A DNA stretch of 64,000 nucleotides from Hydractinia symbiolongicarpus (lineage: Eukaryota; Cnidaria; Hydrozoa; Anthoathecata; Hydractiniidae). Below the pieces are notes generated by a model. The model saw nothing but the letters and a program-made list of their open reading frames with translations. It made no database searches and was not told the origin of the DNA. Position numbers and translations under genes: made by a program. Positions 31,578-42,869 of this stretch are shown here, piece by piece (position 1 is the stretch's first letter; each line of letters starts with the position of its first letter). The stretch is taken from NCBI RefSeq assembly GCF_029227915.1, contig NC_079879.1:17734001-17798000 (forward strand), in the 5' to 3' direction.

Positions 31578-32357
31578 TTACTCAGGATCTAGAAAGTCGT
31601 CGGATGGTAGAGAGTCAAAGTTGTCGATTTCATCTTCTGAAAAGTCTCTTTCATCCACATCGATCATCAGCGACTGCTTTGGTATGTCGTGGGCCCCAGT
31701 GATTATCGCTTGTCGAATCTCGAGGCTCCTTTCTGGGATGGTATTAGACGAAAGGTACACATCTCTGTAAGTTATGGCTGCCACCATGGAAAGCCTCTTC
31801 CCTTCATAATTCGCCGGATTCACTTGCTGCCGGTGCCTGTTGAAGAATGGCGTGATTATCTTCCTGATGGACTTACCGTCTTCGTACATTGTGCTCTGCT
31901 GGCAAAAGGTAGGAATTGATCTCTCCTTGATCGGGGAGTTATCCGAGATGTGCTTGATCATGGGGTGCTTGTAGTTCTTGACGAGCTCACAGATCCGGGT
32001 GTCGATTTTTTGCATGCACTTGATATAAGCGGCCTGCTTCGTATTTTCTGGGTCGATGATAAAGCACACTTTCCACTTGGCGGTCTCGTTATATTTTTGG
32101 ATACCATAGCTATTCTGCTTGAGGGCCTGAATGCAGAGGGATGTGATCTTGTCATCCGATACCTTACATCCCACATAAAAGCGCTTGAACGTGATCGTGT
32201 TGTCATTGACTGAAAAGTCGACCATCGACGAGATCACGACCTTGTTCACATCGACTTCGAATTGTTTCATGATTTTCGAGTGCACATTGAACAAGATGTT
32301 CGTGGTTGGAGCTTCGGTTCCAGAAAAGTTTAGTGTTTTGTTCACTTTGTCAGACAT
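31578..32357 (-). CDS. unidentified 259-aa Polinton protein
   Basis: Intact frame from MSDKVNKTLNFSGTEAPTTN to an acidic end (DFSEDEIDNFDSLPSDDFLD). The body has beta-rich sequence (VVISSMVDFSVNDNTITFKR, KWKVCFIIDPE) and basic patches (FFNRHRQQVNPANYEGKR). The acidic C-terminal tail and mixed core recall single-stranded DNA-binding or replication accessory proteins, but there is no motif that proves it. It is one of the few long undisrupted genes and starts 22 bp after the 51-aa zinc protein on the same strand. Confidence 0.6.
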   Translation of the reverse strand: MSDKVNKTLNFSGTEAPTTNILFNVHSKIMKQFEVDVNKVVISSMVDFSVNDNTITFKRFYVGCKVSDDKITSLCIQALKQNSYGIQKYNETAKWKVCFIIDPENTKQAAYIKCMQKIDTRICELVKNYKHPMIKHISDNSPIKERSIPTFCQQSTMYEDGKSIRKIITPFFNRHRQQVNPANYEGKRLSMVAAITYRDVYLSSNTIPERSLEIRQAIITGAHDIPKQSLMIDVDERDFSEDEIDNFDSLPSDDFLDPE

Positions 32358-32378
32358 GTTTATTGTGGAAACAAAACT

Positions 32379-32534
32379 TCACCTACCATCACATGGACAG
32401 CTACCACCATTATACGTGAAGTAGTCCTGCCAGCAGTACCAGCAGAGCAGCTTACCTCTTATTAAGAACCTCCGTCCACAGGAGCATCTGTCATACACAT
32501 CAAGTACTCGTTCAAATTCATCGCATTGTTCCAT
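32379..32534 (-). CDS. 51-aa zinc-ribbon-like protein
   Basis: ATG at 32534, stop TGA at 32379-32381. The short protein starts MEQCDEFERVLDVYDR and has cysteines in pairs: CSC, then CWYC, then CPC. With 7 Cys in 51 residues a small zinc-binding fold is likely. It lies in the same strand and spacing pattern as its intact neighbour (22 bp to the next ATG), which supports it being a real gene. Family unknown. Confidence 0.5.
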   Translation of the reverse strand: MEQCDEFERVLDVYDRCSCGRRFLIRGKLLCWYCWQDYFTYNGGSCPCDGR

Positions 32535-32580
32535 TTATCTAACAACCCCGGGTTGTAAGATAGTCATTGATTCCCATATC

Positions 32581-33150
32581 TTATACTAACCCCAAAGAAA
32601 GAGAATGCGAGACTAAGACGAAGAAGTTGAACAAGCATGAGGCAAACAGCCACGGCGGATATTTCCTCTTGAAACGGTCAGGAACATACTCGAGTACCCG
32701 GTGCTCCTTTTAAACCGCCCTCGTGCACAGTTCCTGGGTCTTGAAATAGTCCGGAATATAACGCAGCATCCAAGGGTCTGCCATAATACACATTTCCTGG
32801 GTAATAAATTCCTCCGTTACATACCGGAGCGCCCATTGCACCTTTTGAACCGCCATGTTACACATTTCCTGGGTCTTGAAATAGTCAGGAACAAACGGGA
32901 GTAGCCGGGGGTACTCCCAAACCACTCTGGTACACATTTCGTAGGTCTTTAAATGGTCCCTTAACAAACTAAAGCAGCATGGGATCATCTTGAACTGCTC
33001 CGGTACACATCTCTTGTGTCTTAAAATTGTTTGGAACATCCTTCAGCGCCCAGGGTTCATCTTGAACCACCATGGTGCACATTTCCTGTGTCGTGGGATG
33101 TTCTGGAACATTCTCGAGTAACCATCTATACCAACTCATACTGTTTTATT
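32581..33150 (-). pseudogene. 24-residue repeat protein (DUF4116-like) with C-terminal hydrophobic tail
   Basis: The minus strand encodes successive units of the type VPDYFKTQEMCNMAVQ...WALRY. The DNA motif CACATTTCCTGGGTCTTGAA on the plus strand recurs at 32726, 32789, 32861, 32933, 33006 and 33078. Spacing is 63, 72, 72, 73 and 72 bp, so the unit is 24 codons and the 73-bp interval shows a frameshift. The pattern (TQEMC-x-x-AV) is that of DUF4116-like repeats common in giant viruses. The C-terminus has a hydrophobic stretch (WLFASCLFNFFVLVSHSLSL) before the stop at 32581. The start is uncertain. Confidence 0.6.
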
Positions 33151-33239
33151 ATACTACAGGTCCAGCCATCGATTTTGGACAACCCTTTGAGTAAAGGACT
33201 TTCCCCTACTCAAATACGCATGCTCGAAATTTTGTTGAT

Positions 33240-33332
33240 GTTTTAGGGGTAAAGGTGTGAAAGGAGGCTGGAGTGGGGGTAAAGGGGTGGGGGCAAGCGA
33301 AATCCTACTTTAATTCACCTCACTACACTACT
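33240..33332. repeat. Polinton right terminal inverted repeat
   Basis: About 93 bp, the inverse of 19608-19723 apart from one missing C-rich unit. It ends CACTACACTACT and is followed by AGGCC at 33333-33337. Confidence 0.95.
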
Positions 33333-33720
33333 AGGCCCGTTGAAAAATCCACTTGCCAGAGATGGACAATGGAAAAATAGGTTGTATTCGATGTTTCAAT
33401 GACTTCAACAGTACAAATCCAAAAAAAAGTTGGCGAAATTTAGTATATTCTTTGTCTGTAATGTGTAGAGGCTGAAACTGATCAAAATAATGTGTAGAGA
33501 TCAAATGTTTTCGACAAACGCCAGAGAGATATAAGGGTTCGCAAATTTAACTGACGTCAGCAAAGACCCGCAAAAACACACAAAAATTTTTTAGAATATT
33601 ATATATCTGATATCCCTAGTTACCCACGCGGTGAAAAATGACTAAAGTCCAAGTTATTTGGCCTCAAAGTTTTAAGTGCTTCATTAGTTTAAATTAGGAT
33701 ATTGACGTTAAAGTAGTGAT
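33333..33720 (-). mobile_element. Helitron fragment (body of the copy containing the Polinton)
   Basis: Read on the minus strand this matches the array units at 54.6-58 kb: TTGACGTTAAAG-type sequence, the ACTTTGAGGCCAAATAACTT block, CACCGCGTGGGTAACTAGGG, TGACGTCAG, and finally CAAGTGGATTTTTCAACGGG, a mutated terminal hairpin. The 5' end beyond about 33720 is missing. Confidence 0.8.
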
Positions 33721-33823
33721 ATTAAGTGGTAGGAAACCCTTTTTCCTGATCTTTTTTTCAAATTTTTTTTATCCTGACTTAAAGCAAATTTATCGTAGAT
33801 TTCGAACATGCATGTTTTATCAC

Positions 33824-34524
<701 letters not shown>

Positions 34525-34881
34525 TTGAAGCCTTTGCATGCTGGTTGTATAATTGCCTTATACAACTACATAACTTCAGCCGATGGTAAAGATATAATCA
34601 TTAATGGATGGAAAGCCGCTGGAATATACGGCGCCATTGTACTTGGATTAAGTAAGCTACCGACGATAGATCCGTTCCTTGATATTGATCTCTCGGTCCC
34701 TCAAGACCCTACCTTATTAGCTTTGAATCTAGACGCCGTTTGCAGAATTGATGAAGAGGAGCGGAATGCTTATAACCGAGTTACTGGCGAAGAAGACGAT
34801 GACGACGATGCGTGGGAGTCGGAAGAAGACGAGTCTAGAAATGTGCTGTTTTGTGATTTTGACGATGAACCCATTTTGTAA
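34525..34881 (+). pseudogene. C-terminal tail of a transposase, possibly pogo/Tigger-like
   Basis: The frame reads HAGCIIALYNYITSADGKDI, INGWKAAGI and LPTIDPFLDID, then a strongly acidic end (EEDDDDDAWESEEDE). The sequence IINGWKAAGI...LPxIDPFxDI is like the tail of Tigger/pogo-type DDE transposases, where a helix after the catalytic domain precedes an acidic region. No catalytic motif and no ATG at the start are present, so this is at best a fragment. Family call weak. Confidence 0.4.
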
Positions 34882-36029
34882 ATAGAAGTTTTTACATACC
34901 ATTAGAAACAAAATTACATCGTTAAAAATCACTGCTTCCTTTTTCTATCATAAAAAATATAGGCCACCTTTTTTATAAAAACATGAAAAATAAGTTCATA
35001 ATCACTAATCGCCAAAACTTTCTAATTTCAGATTTCGCGAAAGTTTATTTCGCGAAAATTTTTCAAGTTGTAGATTCGCGAATATTTATCCAAAAAACTT
35101 CGCGAGTTTTTGGACTTGCGAAAGCTTCTCCAAATAAAGTAGCTTTTAAAAGACGCTTTTAACAAAAATCAACTCGCCAAATCCAACTTGGGTTAGCGTA
35201 ACTCGCGAAGGAGTACTTGGTTCAACACTTCAGCAGCATGCGTACTCAGTTCAAACCAAATACGTAATGCAAAATTGAACTTCTGAACAAATTCATTAAA
35301 TGTTTCAGTATTTCAGCTTAATGCCCACGGTGGATGCTTTAAAACACTAGGTTACTATTCAATCATTGTGTCTTTAAGACAGCATTTCAATGATTTGAAA
35401 AGGGCATTTATTCAAAAGAGACAAAACAATACTTCATGTGGTGCAAAATGTAAATAAATCTTTATCAAGCCGATACATAAATATTTTCTTATTTGCTTCT
35501 CGAAAGTGCAAAGTTAATTAGTGCAAAATTGGGGTTTTCATGGGATATTTTAACAGTATTTCAGCATGTGACTCATTCGATTTAAGTTAGTGTCAATCTT
35601 AATATTTTGCGTAGCGTGAAACTTGTTAGTAAAAATTGCCATTTTGAGGGTGGTTGTGCAAAATAGTTAATGTGATTCACACATAAGTTCCACTCGTTTT
35701 TATTCCACACGCTTTTATTCTAACAATTTTTTATACCTTTAACAAGTTTACGATGGACATACTTTCTTTGCCTAGGACGGTGTCTGAAAAAGTCCCCTGT
35801 TCACATGAATCAATATTTTTTGAAATTCTGGAGGTCAAAAAAGTGTATTTTTCATATGGTAAGTTTGTTCATATATACACCACATATTGTAACTCGTAGT
35901 AATATCGTAGTAATCGAGGCAAGTTACGCATGCGCCTGATAGCGCATGCTTGAATAGAACTTTCCCATCTATTTTTACTCACAAGTCAATTCTATTCGTA
36001 CGGGTTAGACGATTCACAGAGAAGAAATT
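34882..36029. other. no gene; TTCGCGAAA-rich segment at 35030-35210
   Basis: TTCGCGAAAGTTTATTTCGC and related motifs recur at 35035-35110 and 35195-35212. They probably belong to the same transposon as those at 34260-34440. The rest shows nothing recognisable. Confidence 0.4.
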
Positions 36030-36606
36030 ATGTCTAGTGGCGAAAGTGTATCAAGAGATCAGAAAAGACGGAGAGAAGACAGATCTGCTCAGGAAAGTCT
36101 TTCTCTTTCTAGTATTAAAAATTATTTTGACAAAAAGTTTGAAGATATCCAAACAAAGTTTGAAAAGGATAATCACAAACTAGCAAATAAATTCAAAAAG
36201 TAAGTTAAGTTTAAGGGAAACAAAAAAGAAAACGAGTTTAATGAATCTACGTGACCTTCGACGTGACCTTGAGACACTGGGAGATCTGCTAAAACAAGGC
36301 TCAAAGCACAGATCTACAAAAATGTTACAGGAGATAGTTTCGAATATTGAAGAAAGGAACAAATTAATTAAAATTGCTGACAGATCTATTGTAGGGTGGA
36401 GTACCGTCGACGAATACATCTCAGATAACCTGGCTAGCGACTCTGCAGACGAGCGAAAAATTAAAGCTGCTGAAAATCGATCCATCAGAAAAAAGCAAAA
36501 CACATTTAATCGCACCAAAAAATCAAAGTTTTCGGATGTATCGCCAACGATCTCCAAAGCTCCAGATAAAATCCAGTTTTATACCGAAGATGACTCCACT
36601 CACTAA
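36030..36606 (+). pseudogene. gag-like ORF1 protein of a cnidarian retroelement
   Basis: From the ATG at 36030 (MSSGESVSRDQKRRREDRSA) the frame has a charged coiled region and a stop TAA at 36201-36203, then continues with VKFKGNKKENEFNE. A frameshift near 36240 leads into ETLGDLLKQGSKHRSTKMLQ, NKLIKIADRSIVGWSTVDEY and SADERKIKAAE. The combination FKGNKKQ-like, K-x-x-KIADRS-x-x-GW-x-x-V-x-EY and D-x-x-DEK-x-x-xAE is one I know from multicopy cnidarian genes next to tyrosine-recombinase or reverse-transcriptase ORFs. Decayed. Confidence 0.4.
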
Positions 36607-38067
36607 GTTTTATTTCTCGAATAGCGTCCTAAGTCTTGAAGAGTTTACGTAGACAATAAGACTCTTATTTTCGGTTGAACAAAGTGAATAAGAAAATAAT
36701 TATCCTTCATTTATCCCTTCATCCAATTCTAAAACCATCAGAACAGATAACGTATATACGAGACAAGTAAAGTATATATACATGATTTTGTTCACAGCGT
36801 TCACAACATATTTCATATGTAAGAAAGACTAATACTTTAAAAATTTGAAAAACATTGGTAAACATTGGTTTTAGTGAAATATCACTAAAAATACGAAAAA
36901 AAACATATTTTCTTCCAAGTTTAAACCTGCTTTAAATTTAATAGGGTCAAGTTTTTTTATAAGAACGTCTAAATTTCAGCATATGCTTATGTTCTTATTT
37001 TTTACGCTATTTCAGCCTCAAGTGTTCTTTAATTGTATTATATAACAATTGTAGACTCATTATTTTGTTTTTATAGTTTTTGAAGGTATTCAAACGTCGT
37101 TCTTTCTAGTTCAATTTATTTCTTGTTGGAAAAAAATTGGCAACATGAACTACCATTTTCCTGCTCTAAGTTGGCAAATTTGTGTTTCATAGGGGCAATT
37201 TATAATTTGTTTGTGATCATCGTATGCTCCCATACGCAAATACCAATTACATTTTAAGAGAAATTTATGAAAAAAATGAGAACAAAACTTATGTAAATTA
37301 AGTCACATCCAACTGCAATAAAAACCATCTCGGCGAATACATGCCAACATGAATCAATAATTTTTGTTAACACCCGTGCATTCGTCTCGGCCAATTGCAA
37401 AGTGTCGACTTGAAATAGAAAGGGTTAACGTATATATATGTGGTCTGGATTTCATCAGCTTATAAAACCATATATGTATGTGTTCCACAGTCAACGTGTT
37501 AAGGTAATATATATCCCAGTGATAATAATGATATAAATCTTATAAAGTTTGAAATAAAATAGTCTATGGCTTACCGACTGCATTTCTTTAGCTTGTTAAT
37601 TTGCGTTTGGGTTTGGAATTATAAACACCACTATGTCACAATGAAACATGTCTAGCTAGGTAGCTATATGAAGGGGTTAAGCGTGTAGCTAGGGACAAGT
37701 GATTTATACAAAATTCTCAAGAATGATTTTATACAATCGAAGCCTGGAAAAATATTTTGTGAATGCTTCTGGTTGGTTAGGGAATTTTTCAAGCAGGTTC
37801 GACAAAGTGCCCAAGCTTTCAGATAAAAAATCTGAAAGTCACTGAAATGGATAATTAAACCCTTGTAAAACTACAGAAAAAGTGCTTTCGGTCATAGTCC
37901 AAAGCTTTAGCCAAGGAACACAATATTTGGACGAAGTGTGTAAGCGTTTATTATTCAGTAAATAAAAAATCAGGCGTGATATTTCAATCGGCACATACCC
38001 TACCAGTTCTTTGTCACCGCTTTCCTAAGAAAATCAAATCTATTACTTGAATATTTTAATTGCTTTT
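36607..38067. other. no gene recognised
   Basis: AT-rich DNA with no supported coding sequence or terminal repeats. Confidence 0.45.
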
Positions 38068-38151
38068 AATAAACGCCCATTCTCTAATTAACGCCCCTTT
38101 CCAATTAACGCCTACCCTAAAATCTCGAAAATTAATTAAACGCCCAGGGCG
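38068..38151. repeat. short repeats of TTAACGCCC type
   Basis: TAAACGCCC, TTAACGCCCC, TTAACGCCTA and TTAAACGCCC follow one another at spacings of about 18-28 bp within 84 bp. They probably mark the end of a dispersed MITE-like repeat. Confidence 0.5.
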
Positions 38152-38819
38152 TCAAATAGAGAGAATACGGTACTTGAATTCGTTGTCTTATGGTAGTAGT
38201 AACAATATATCAAAAAATAATTTTTGTGTTTATTTCCTCTTTAAAGTTAATTAATTCGTAATTTTTTAATTCGTAAATAAGTTTTTATTAAGAAATGCGT
38301 ATAGTTGCATAACAATTATTTGTTTTGCAAAAGTCATTTTATTTAATCTTTGAGCTGATACTTCTTATAAACTCTTTGGTCATTCAAATTTTAAAAAATG
38401 TTGAAAATCATGCCCGTTACAATTCCGACCAACCACTTTTGTGTTTCAGTGCCTACGTCAAAACTTGGAGGGAAGAATAATAGAAAGGGGAAACAACTCT
38501 TTGGATTGATTGGATTGATTTTATTTAAAACAAACTTAATCTAAATTAATTATATGTCAACCTCGAAATAAAGCTCTTACCTAATAATCTCGTCGTCTTA
38601 TTCCAGATAGAGTCAAATATTCCGGGGATTGAGAATAGAAAATCTTAGCAAAGTTGTTGTTCACAACCTACTTATTTTTTAGGAAATGAATGTACGCGTC
38701 TTAGAGCAAGAGTAAATTTAGACAGCCTAGGACACTTGCTGCCAAAATCAAAATAGGCTACACTTAAAACATTAAAAAATTAAAACATTCTTTAGCTGTG
38801 ATTGCTGTCCAATGCTTCG
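38152..38819. other. no gene recognised
   Basis: Nothing supported. The Polinton polymerase fragment breaks off at its right edge. Confidence 0.4.
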
Positions 38820-40677
38820 TTAGCATGTCGTTACTATGATTATTCCAGAAAAATTGAGCTTCAAGTTTAACTTATCGTCGAAGGGTTTCATGCAGATGTG
38901 ACATGTCTTTGCCGCTTCATGCTCTCTTTCTAACACCTCCGTTAGGGGCAGCATGTCATGCTGTGGGAAGGTAGCGTATAACCGCTTAACTTCATCTTCA
39001 AGGTGTTGAACGAACATCTTCACACAGTTTTTGCCACGATATCTATACAAGGGATCTGGTACATCCCCATATGCGAATGTACTGTACGTGCACCACCCAC
39101 ACGGTACGTGCTTATTAAGCTTTTTTGTCTTGGTCTCCTTCGCATTCTCTTTCATTGGGATCAACAGGCTCTCGAAATCTGCATAGATGGCGTAGGGTAC
39201 TTTGAATTGCTGCTGACCATCGGTATAGTATAGCCACTTTTCCTTTTCGCTTGGCATCGTGATTTAACCGCTTCGTTGTCTTTGCAGTAGGTATAATGCT
39301 TGTCTCGCGATTCGATTGTTGGAAAGGCCTGCAGACAGTTTATACAAAAGTGCATCTTTGCATGATTCTTCGATGTCTCGCTGCCCAATAGCCATGAGAG
39401 ATTTTTGATGGTTATATAGTGAGTCTTTTTGTCATCCGTAAGGAGTAAAAGATTAACCTGTTTCTCGCGTCCATTGTATGTAGATCGACGCAGGATATTA
39501 AAAGTCTTCCCCGTCACGTACAGACGTTCACTGCGATGTCTGGGTTGTTCTTCTCAAATTTGATGATATCTTGGATGCTTGTGGGAAACTCGATACCCTG
39601 CCAGTTATACTGTTCCATATAGGGCTTCAGCTTGCTGATTCTCTGCGGATCGCTGGTTATATCCTCATGATGTAGAGCGGCTATATTACTCCACCTAAAG
39701 CACTCTTCATCACTGTTTTTCGGGTTAATGATGGCTTTCTTCGTAGCTATCCACTTGGGTGCCTCGATATACGAGGCACCTCTCGTCAATTTGAGCTTAT
39801 GGGAGTCTATGTCAAGATGCATGATTGTGCTAATGGTGAAGCCGCTCTTGGGGAGCGCTGGGTTCTCCACATGCGTTTTGATCTGGGCAAATATCGTATC
39901 TAGCACTTCGTCCACGACGGTACCCTGAAAGACCGGTGTCATGTTGCTGTGAAATACCTTATCCACCTCGATAAACTCGCTGGTGCCGTCCACTGGCTTT
40001 TTCCATAAAATCCAGAGGGAGAATTGCGTCTCTGCAGACCCCATGTCTTTAACCTGCTTCTCAACCAGGGTTTTCACGTGTGATCTCACCATCCCCAAGT
40101 ACCCACAGACATCCGTGCCTTGCATACCAGGGATACGGAAACTTTGGAAGGTCCTATGGTGTGCATGTTTATGTTCTTGGGGTGTGAAATCTTGGTTCGG
40201 TTTATCTTCGGCATGATCCTCCTTTGCCTCTTGCTCAACCTCACCCATCAGGGTCTTTCTTGACCAATCATAAAGAGCAATGATGCTATTTTTTAATGAT
40301 GCAAATCTGTTCTGCTCTGACTTTCTAATACCCTCCGGTACATAGTTCACAACCCAGTAAGACCACTCTCGCAGCTTACTCTTAACTATTGGACGTGTCT
40401 TTGCCATCTCCTGGTTTTCAAAGAGATTCATGGCTTCAGGTGCTGGGAGCCGAGGTTCAATCTTGCTCTTAATAGGACGTGTCTTTGCCATCTCCTGGTT
40501 TTTAAAGAGATTCATAGCTTCAGGTGTAAATGCTTGTGGTCTTGGTTCTGACGCAGGAACAGGTCTTGGTGGTGCCTCTAATAAATCAATAAGATCGACT
40601 TTGCGTAGCTTGTAATATCCCCTGAGTCCGCGGGCCTTTTCCTCATCTCTTAATTGTTTCACGGTATGTGTATTCAT
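38820..40677 (-). pseudogene. Polinton DNA polymerase B, N-terminal half (separate locus)
   Basis: The ATG at 40677 (MNTHTVKQLRDEEKARGLRG) starts a SAP-like helix pair (GYYKLRKVDLIDLLEA). An internal duplication of PEAMNLF-x-NQEMAKTRPI follows. The conserved pPolB N-terminal block has KAIINPKNSDEECFRW and FPTSIQDIIKFEKNNPDI. A frameshift near 39515 leads to KNLSWLLGSETSKNHAKMHF and a zinc-binding CINCLQAF. Another near 39250 leads to the exonuclease start YAIYADFESLL (Exo I with D and E, about 39185), then CHICMKPF. Sequence ends at 38820 before Exo II. No terminal repeat was found nearby, so this is an isolated piece of another Polinton. Confidence 0.85.
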
Positions 40678-42678
40678 TTTATTATACACATTTTGGACCC
40701 CAACCAGCAATTCTAGCGCTGACCTTCGGATTCGGGAAAGTCCCTATATTATGCAATGAAGCGTGACATCATTTCTGGAGCAGTTGCTCATTTGCTGTAT
40801 GATGTGCGTGCGCGACTGCGCTAGAACGAACATTTTACTATCTCTACCCCTCCATTGTTGCTCCGTTATTCCCAACTCCCATCAGAAAAAGGATGAATGA
40901 GATTATTGACAACTACTGATTCTTTGCATTTTTGATATTAAATAGAAAATATATAAGTACATATTGTCATTACAAGTTATAAAAGTACAGCTTTGATTTC
41001 GTCATACAATGATTAAATACTTTTAATCAAGCTTCAATAAATTTTTGTTTGAATAATTCACAGGCTACCCTTAAACACCACTCTATACTATATTTTGAGA
41101 TGCGTATATTTAAAAGTACCCGACGCGTATCTTTCAGAGACCATGCGTATGTTTTAGCGGTCAGGGGTTCTGAAAAATATGCAGTGCGAATATTTTAGGG
41201 GCCGTTGCGTATTTTCTAGTGGATTTGACTTTCAAAAAATACGCACATACGGTTAGGACGTAAGAAATTTATGTTAACGCAAAATTTAAAGGCTGGGAAA
41301 CTATCAATTATATTTACAGCCGCTCTGGGTGTAACAAAACAAAGAAATTCGAAAGTTTGGGAAAATGCGTATTTTTTAGGTGCCTTAACTATAAATAATG
41401 ATCTTGAAAATTTTCAGGTTTATATTAAAGTTTACCTCCCGAGCAAAAACAAGCTGTGCTTAATAGGTAAGTAAAATATAGATAATAAAGAAAAAAACAT
41501 TCTTTTTTACTAAAAATGTTGTTTTTGAAAGATATAAGGAATTAAAAAATACCACACTTCCACATAACCATGGCCTTCGCGTCCACCATTGCTGAGTGTT
41601 TTGAAACGAAAAAGCAAATGCGATATATGTTGTGTCGTCATCACGAGATTCAACACAGACCAGATTGTCACACAAAGTGAAGAAAATTTAATTTAAAGAC
41701 TGCCAACCTAAACTAAGTAAAAAATATATTTCTCCCCCGCTGCAAACGAGCAGACACGTCGGTTAATCTAGGAAAAAAGCACCACTCTTCCTTTTACCAC
41801 ATCAACTTGTTTTAAGAAAAAGTCGAAAACTTAAAATGAATTGTTCGGTTTGGTGTTGTGAGTGACAACTCCATCCAAGAAGAAGACACCCCACCCAACA
41901 CAATAGCAAACGCGTAGATTGTATGACTGCGAAGAGTAATCCTTGTATTTGCATAATATATCAGATTTTAGGTGTAAAAAAAAAGATTCCCTAAAAATTA
42001 GTTAAAGGCTAAGTGCCCATGAAATACAAAGATAAAAAAAATTGAAGAAACGCCGACTACGCGTGTTAAACTGGAAAGAAAGAAGGTAAGTAGTAGTTTT
42101 ATACTAACCATATAGCTTTTATCGAGTAGTTCACTTACTGTCAGCGGTCGTGAATTAGAAAATGTGGAAATATATCTCGAGTTATTGAGAATAATATCTC
42201 GACGCAAGGTGATGCGACAGATAAAAGTATGGAAACTTCCGTTATTACAAATACCCAACTTGCTGGCAGTTAGTAGCACTTGATCACAACAACAACATAA
42301 ATCGCGATCAAGTGTGTACTTTCATTTCTATTTTTGTCTTTCTGCTTAGTTCTTTAAAAAGTTAAATACCTCCTTTTACTTTCAGGCCAAGAAGAAAACT
42401 AAGGAAGGTCAATACGTCCCTCGTTATAAAACTTCTTTTCCGCGCTACTCGAAAAGATTTGTCGCAGAAAAAGTGAAAAAGTACGAATGTTATGAATTTT
42501 TACGGAACATCGCTATTGCATCGTATTAACGAGCTCTTGGCAAAAATGTAGTAGAGGACAAAATGGCGAGGAAAAGTAAAAAATGAAAGGAATTCTTAGC
42601 ACCAACACAACGAGCTGAGAGAAGTGAAATTATAGAACGCTCCTTAAAGTATTCGCGAATGTAAAGTTGTGCATGTAC
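40678..42678. other. no gene recognised; GCGTATTTT-type repeats at 41100-41250
   Basis: GATGCGTATATTT, CATGCGTATGTTTTAG, GTGCGAATATTTTAGG and TTGCGTATTTTCTAG recur within 150 bp, perhaps a decayed MITE end. A splice-acceptor-like TTTACTTTCAG at about 42389 precedes about 45 codons (AKKKTKEGQYVPRYKTSFPR) but I cannot link it to a start or a family. Confidence 0.35.
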
Positions 42679-42722
42679 ACATTTGTTATAGTAATATGTT
42701 TTAATATTACTATAACAAATGT
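42679..42722. repeat. perfect 19-bp inverted repeat (hairpin)
   Basis: ACATTTGTTATAGTAATAT at 42679-42697 is exactly complementary to 42704-42722, with a 6-nt loop. It is probably a transposon footprint or a small fold-back element. Confidence 0.9.
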
Positions 42723-42869
42723 TACAGTTGGATTTCAGGTTAAAAACAGTACATCTATTGTGTCTATTATTTAGAACAATGGGGAAGAAAGAATGATGAC
42801 CAGCCTATAATTTAGTATTCTTGTAAAAAAGCTTGTAAGTTGCATGTTGTAGTTCATTTGTAAATATTC

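Larger units (their letters stand above)
19608..33332. mobile_element. Polinton/Maverick element, complete ends, mutated genes (13.7 kb)
   Basis: The two ends are inverted repeats beginning AGTAGTATAGTGAGGTGAAT (left) and AGTAGTGTAGTGAGGTGAAT (right, reverse complement), flanked by AGGCC. The inside carries the Polinton hallmark set: protein-primed family B DNA polymerase, retroviral-type integrase, FtsK/HerA-type packaging ATPase and a double jelly-roll major capsid protein. No adenovirus-type protease was recognised. Gene orientation is left block plus strand, integrase to capsid minus strand, middle mixed, right block minus strand. Almost every long gene has at least one stop or frameshift. 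The element is therefore an inactive integrated virus-like element. It is slightly short for the class because the polymerase lacks its N-terminal half. Confidence 0.95.

Noticed and set aside
32719-33100. Regularly spaced repeats resembling a CRISPR array
   Set aside because: The spacing is a multiple of three (72 bp) in nearly all intervals, the spacers are similar to each other, and the minus strand encodes a 24-residue protein repeat; the context is eukaryotic.
41998-42530. Possible two-exon gene (donor AAGAAG|GTAAGT near 42087, acceptor TTTCAG near 42389)
   Set aside because: The joined frame has no start codon, meets a TGA just upstream and has no recognisable family; kept only as a note.
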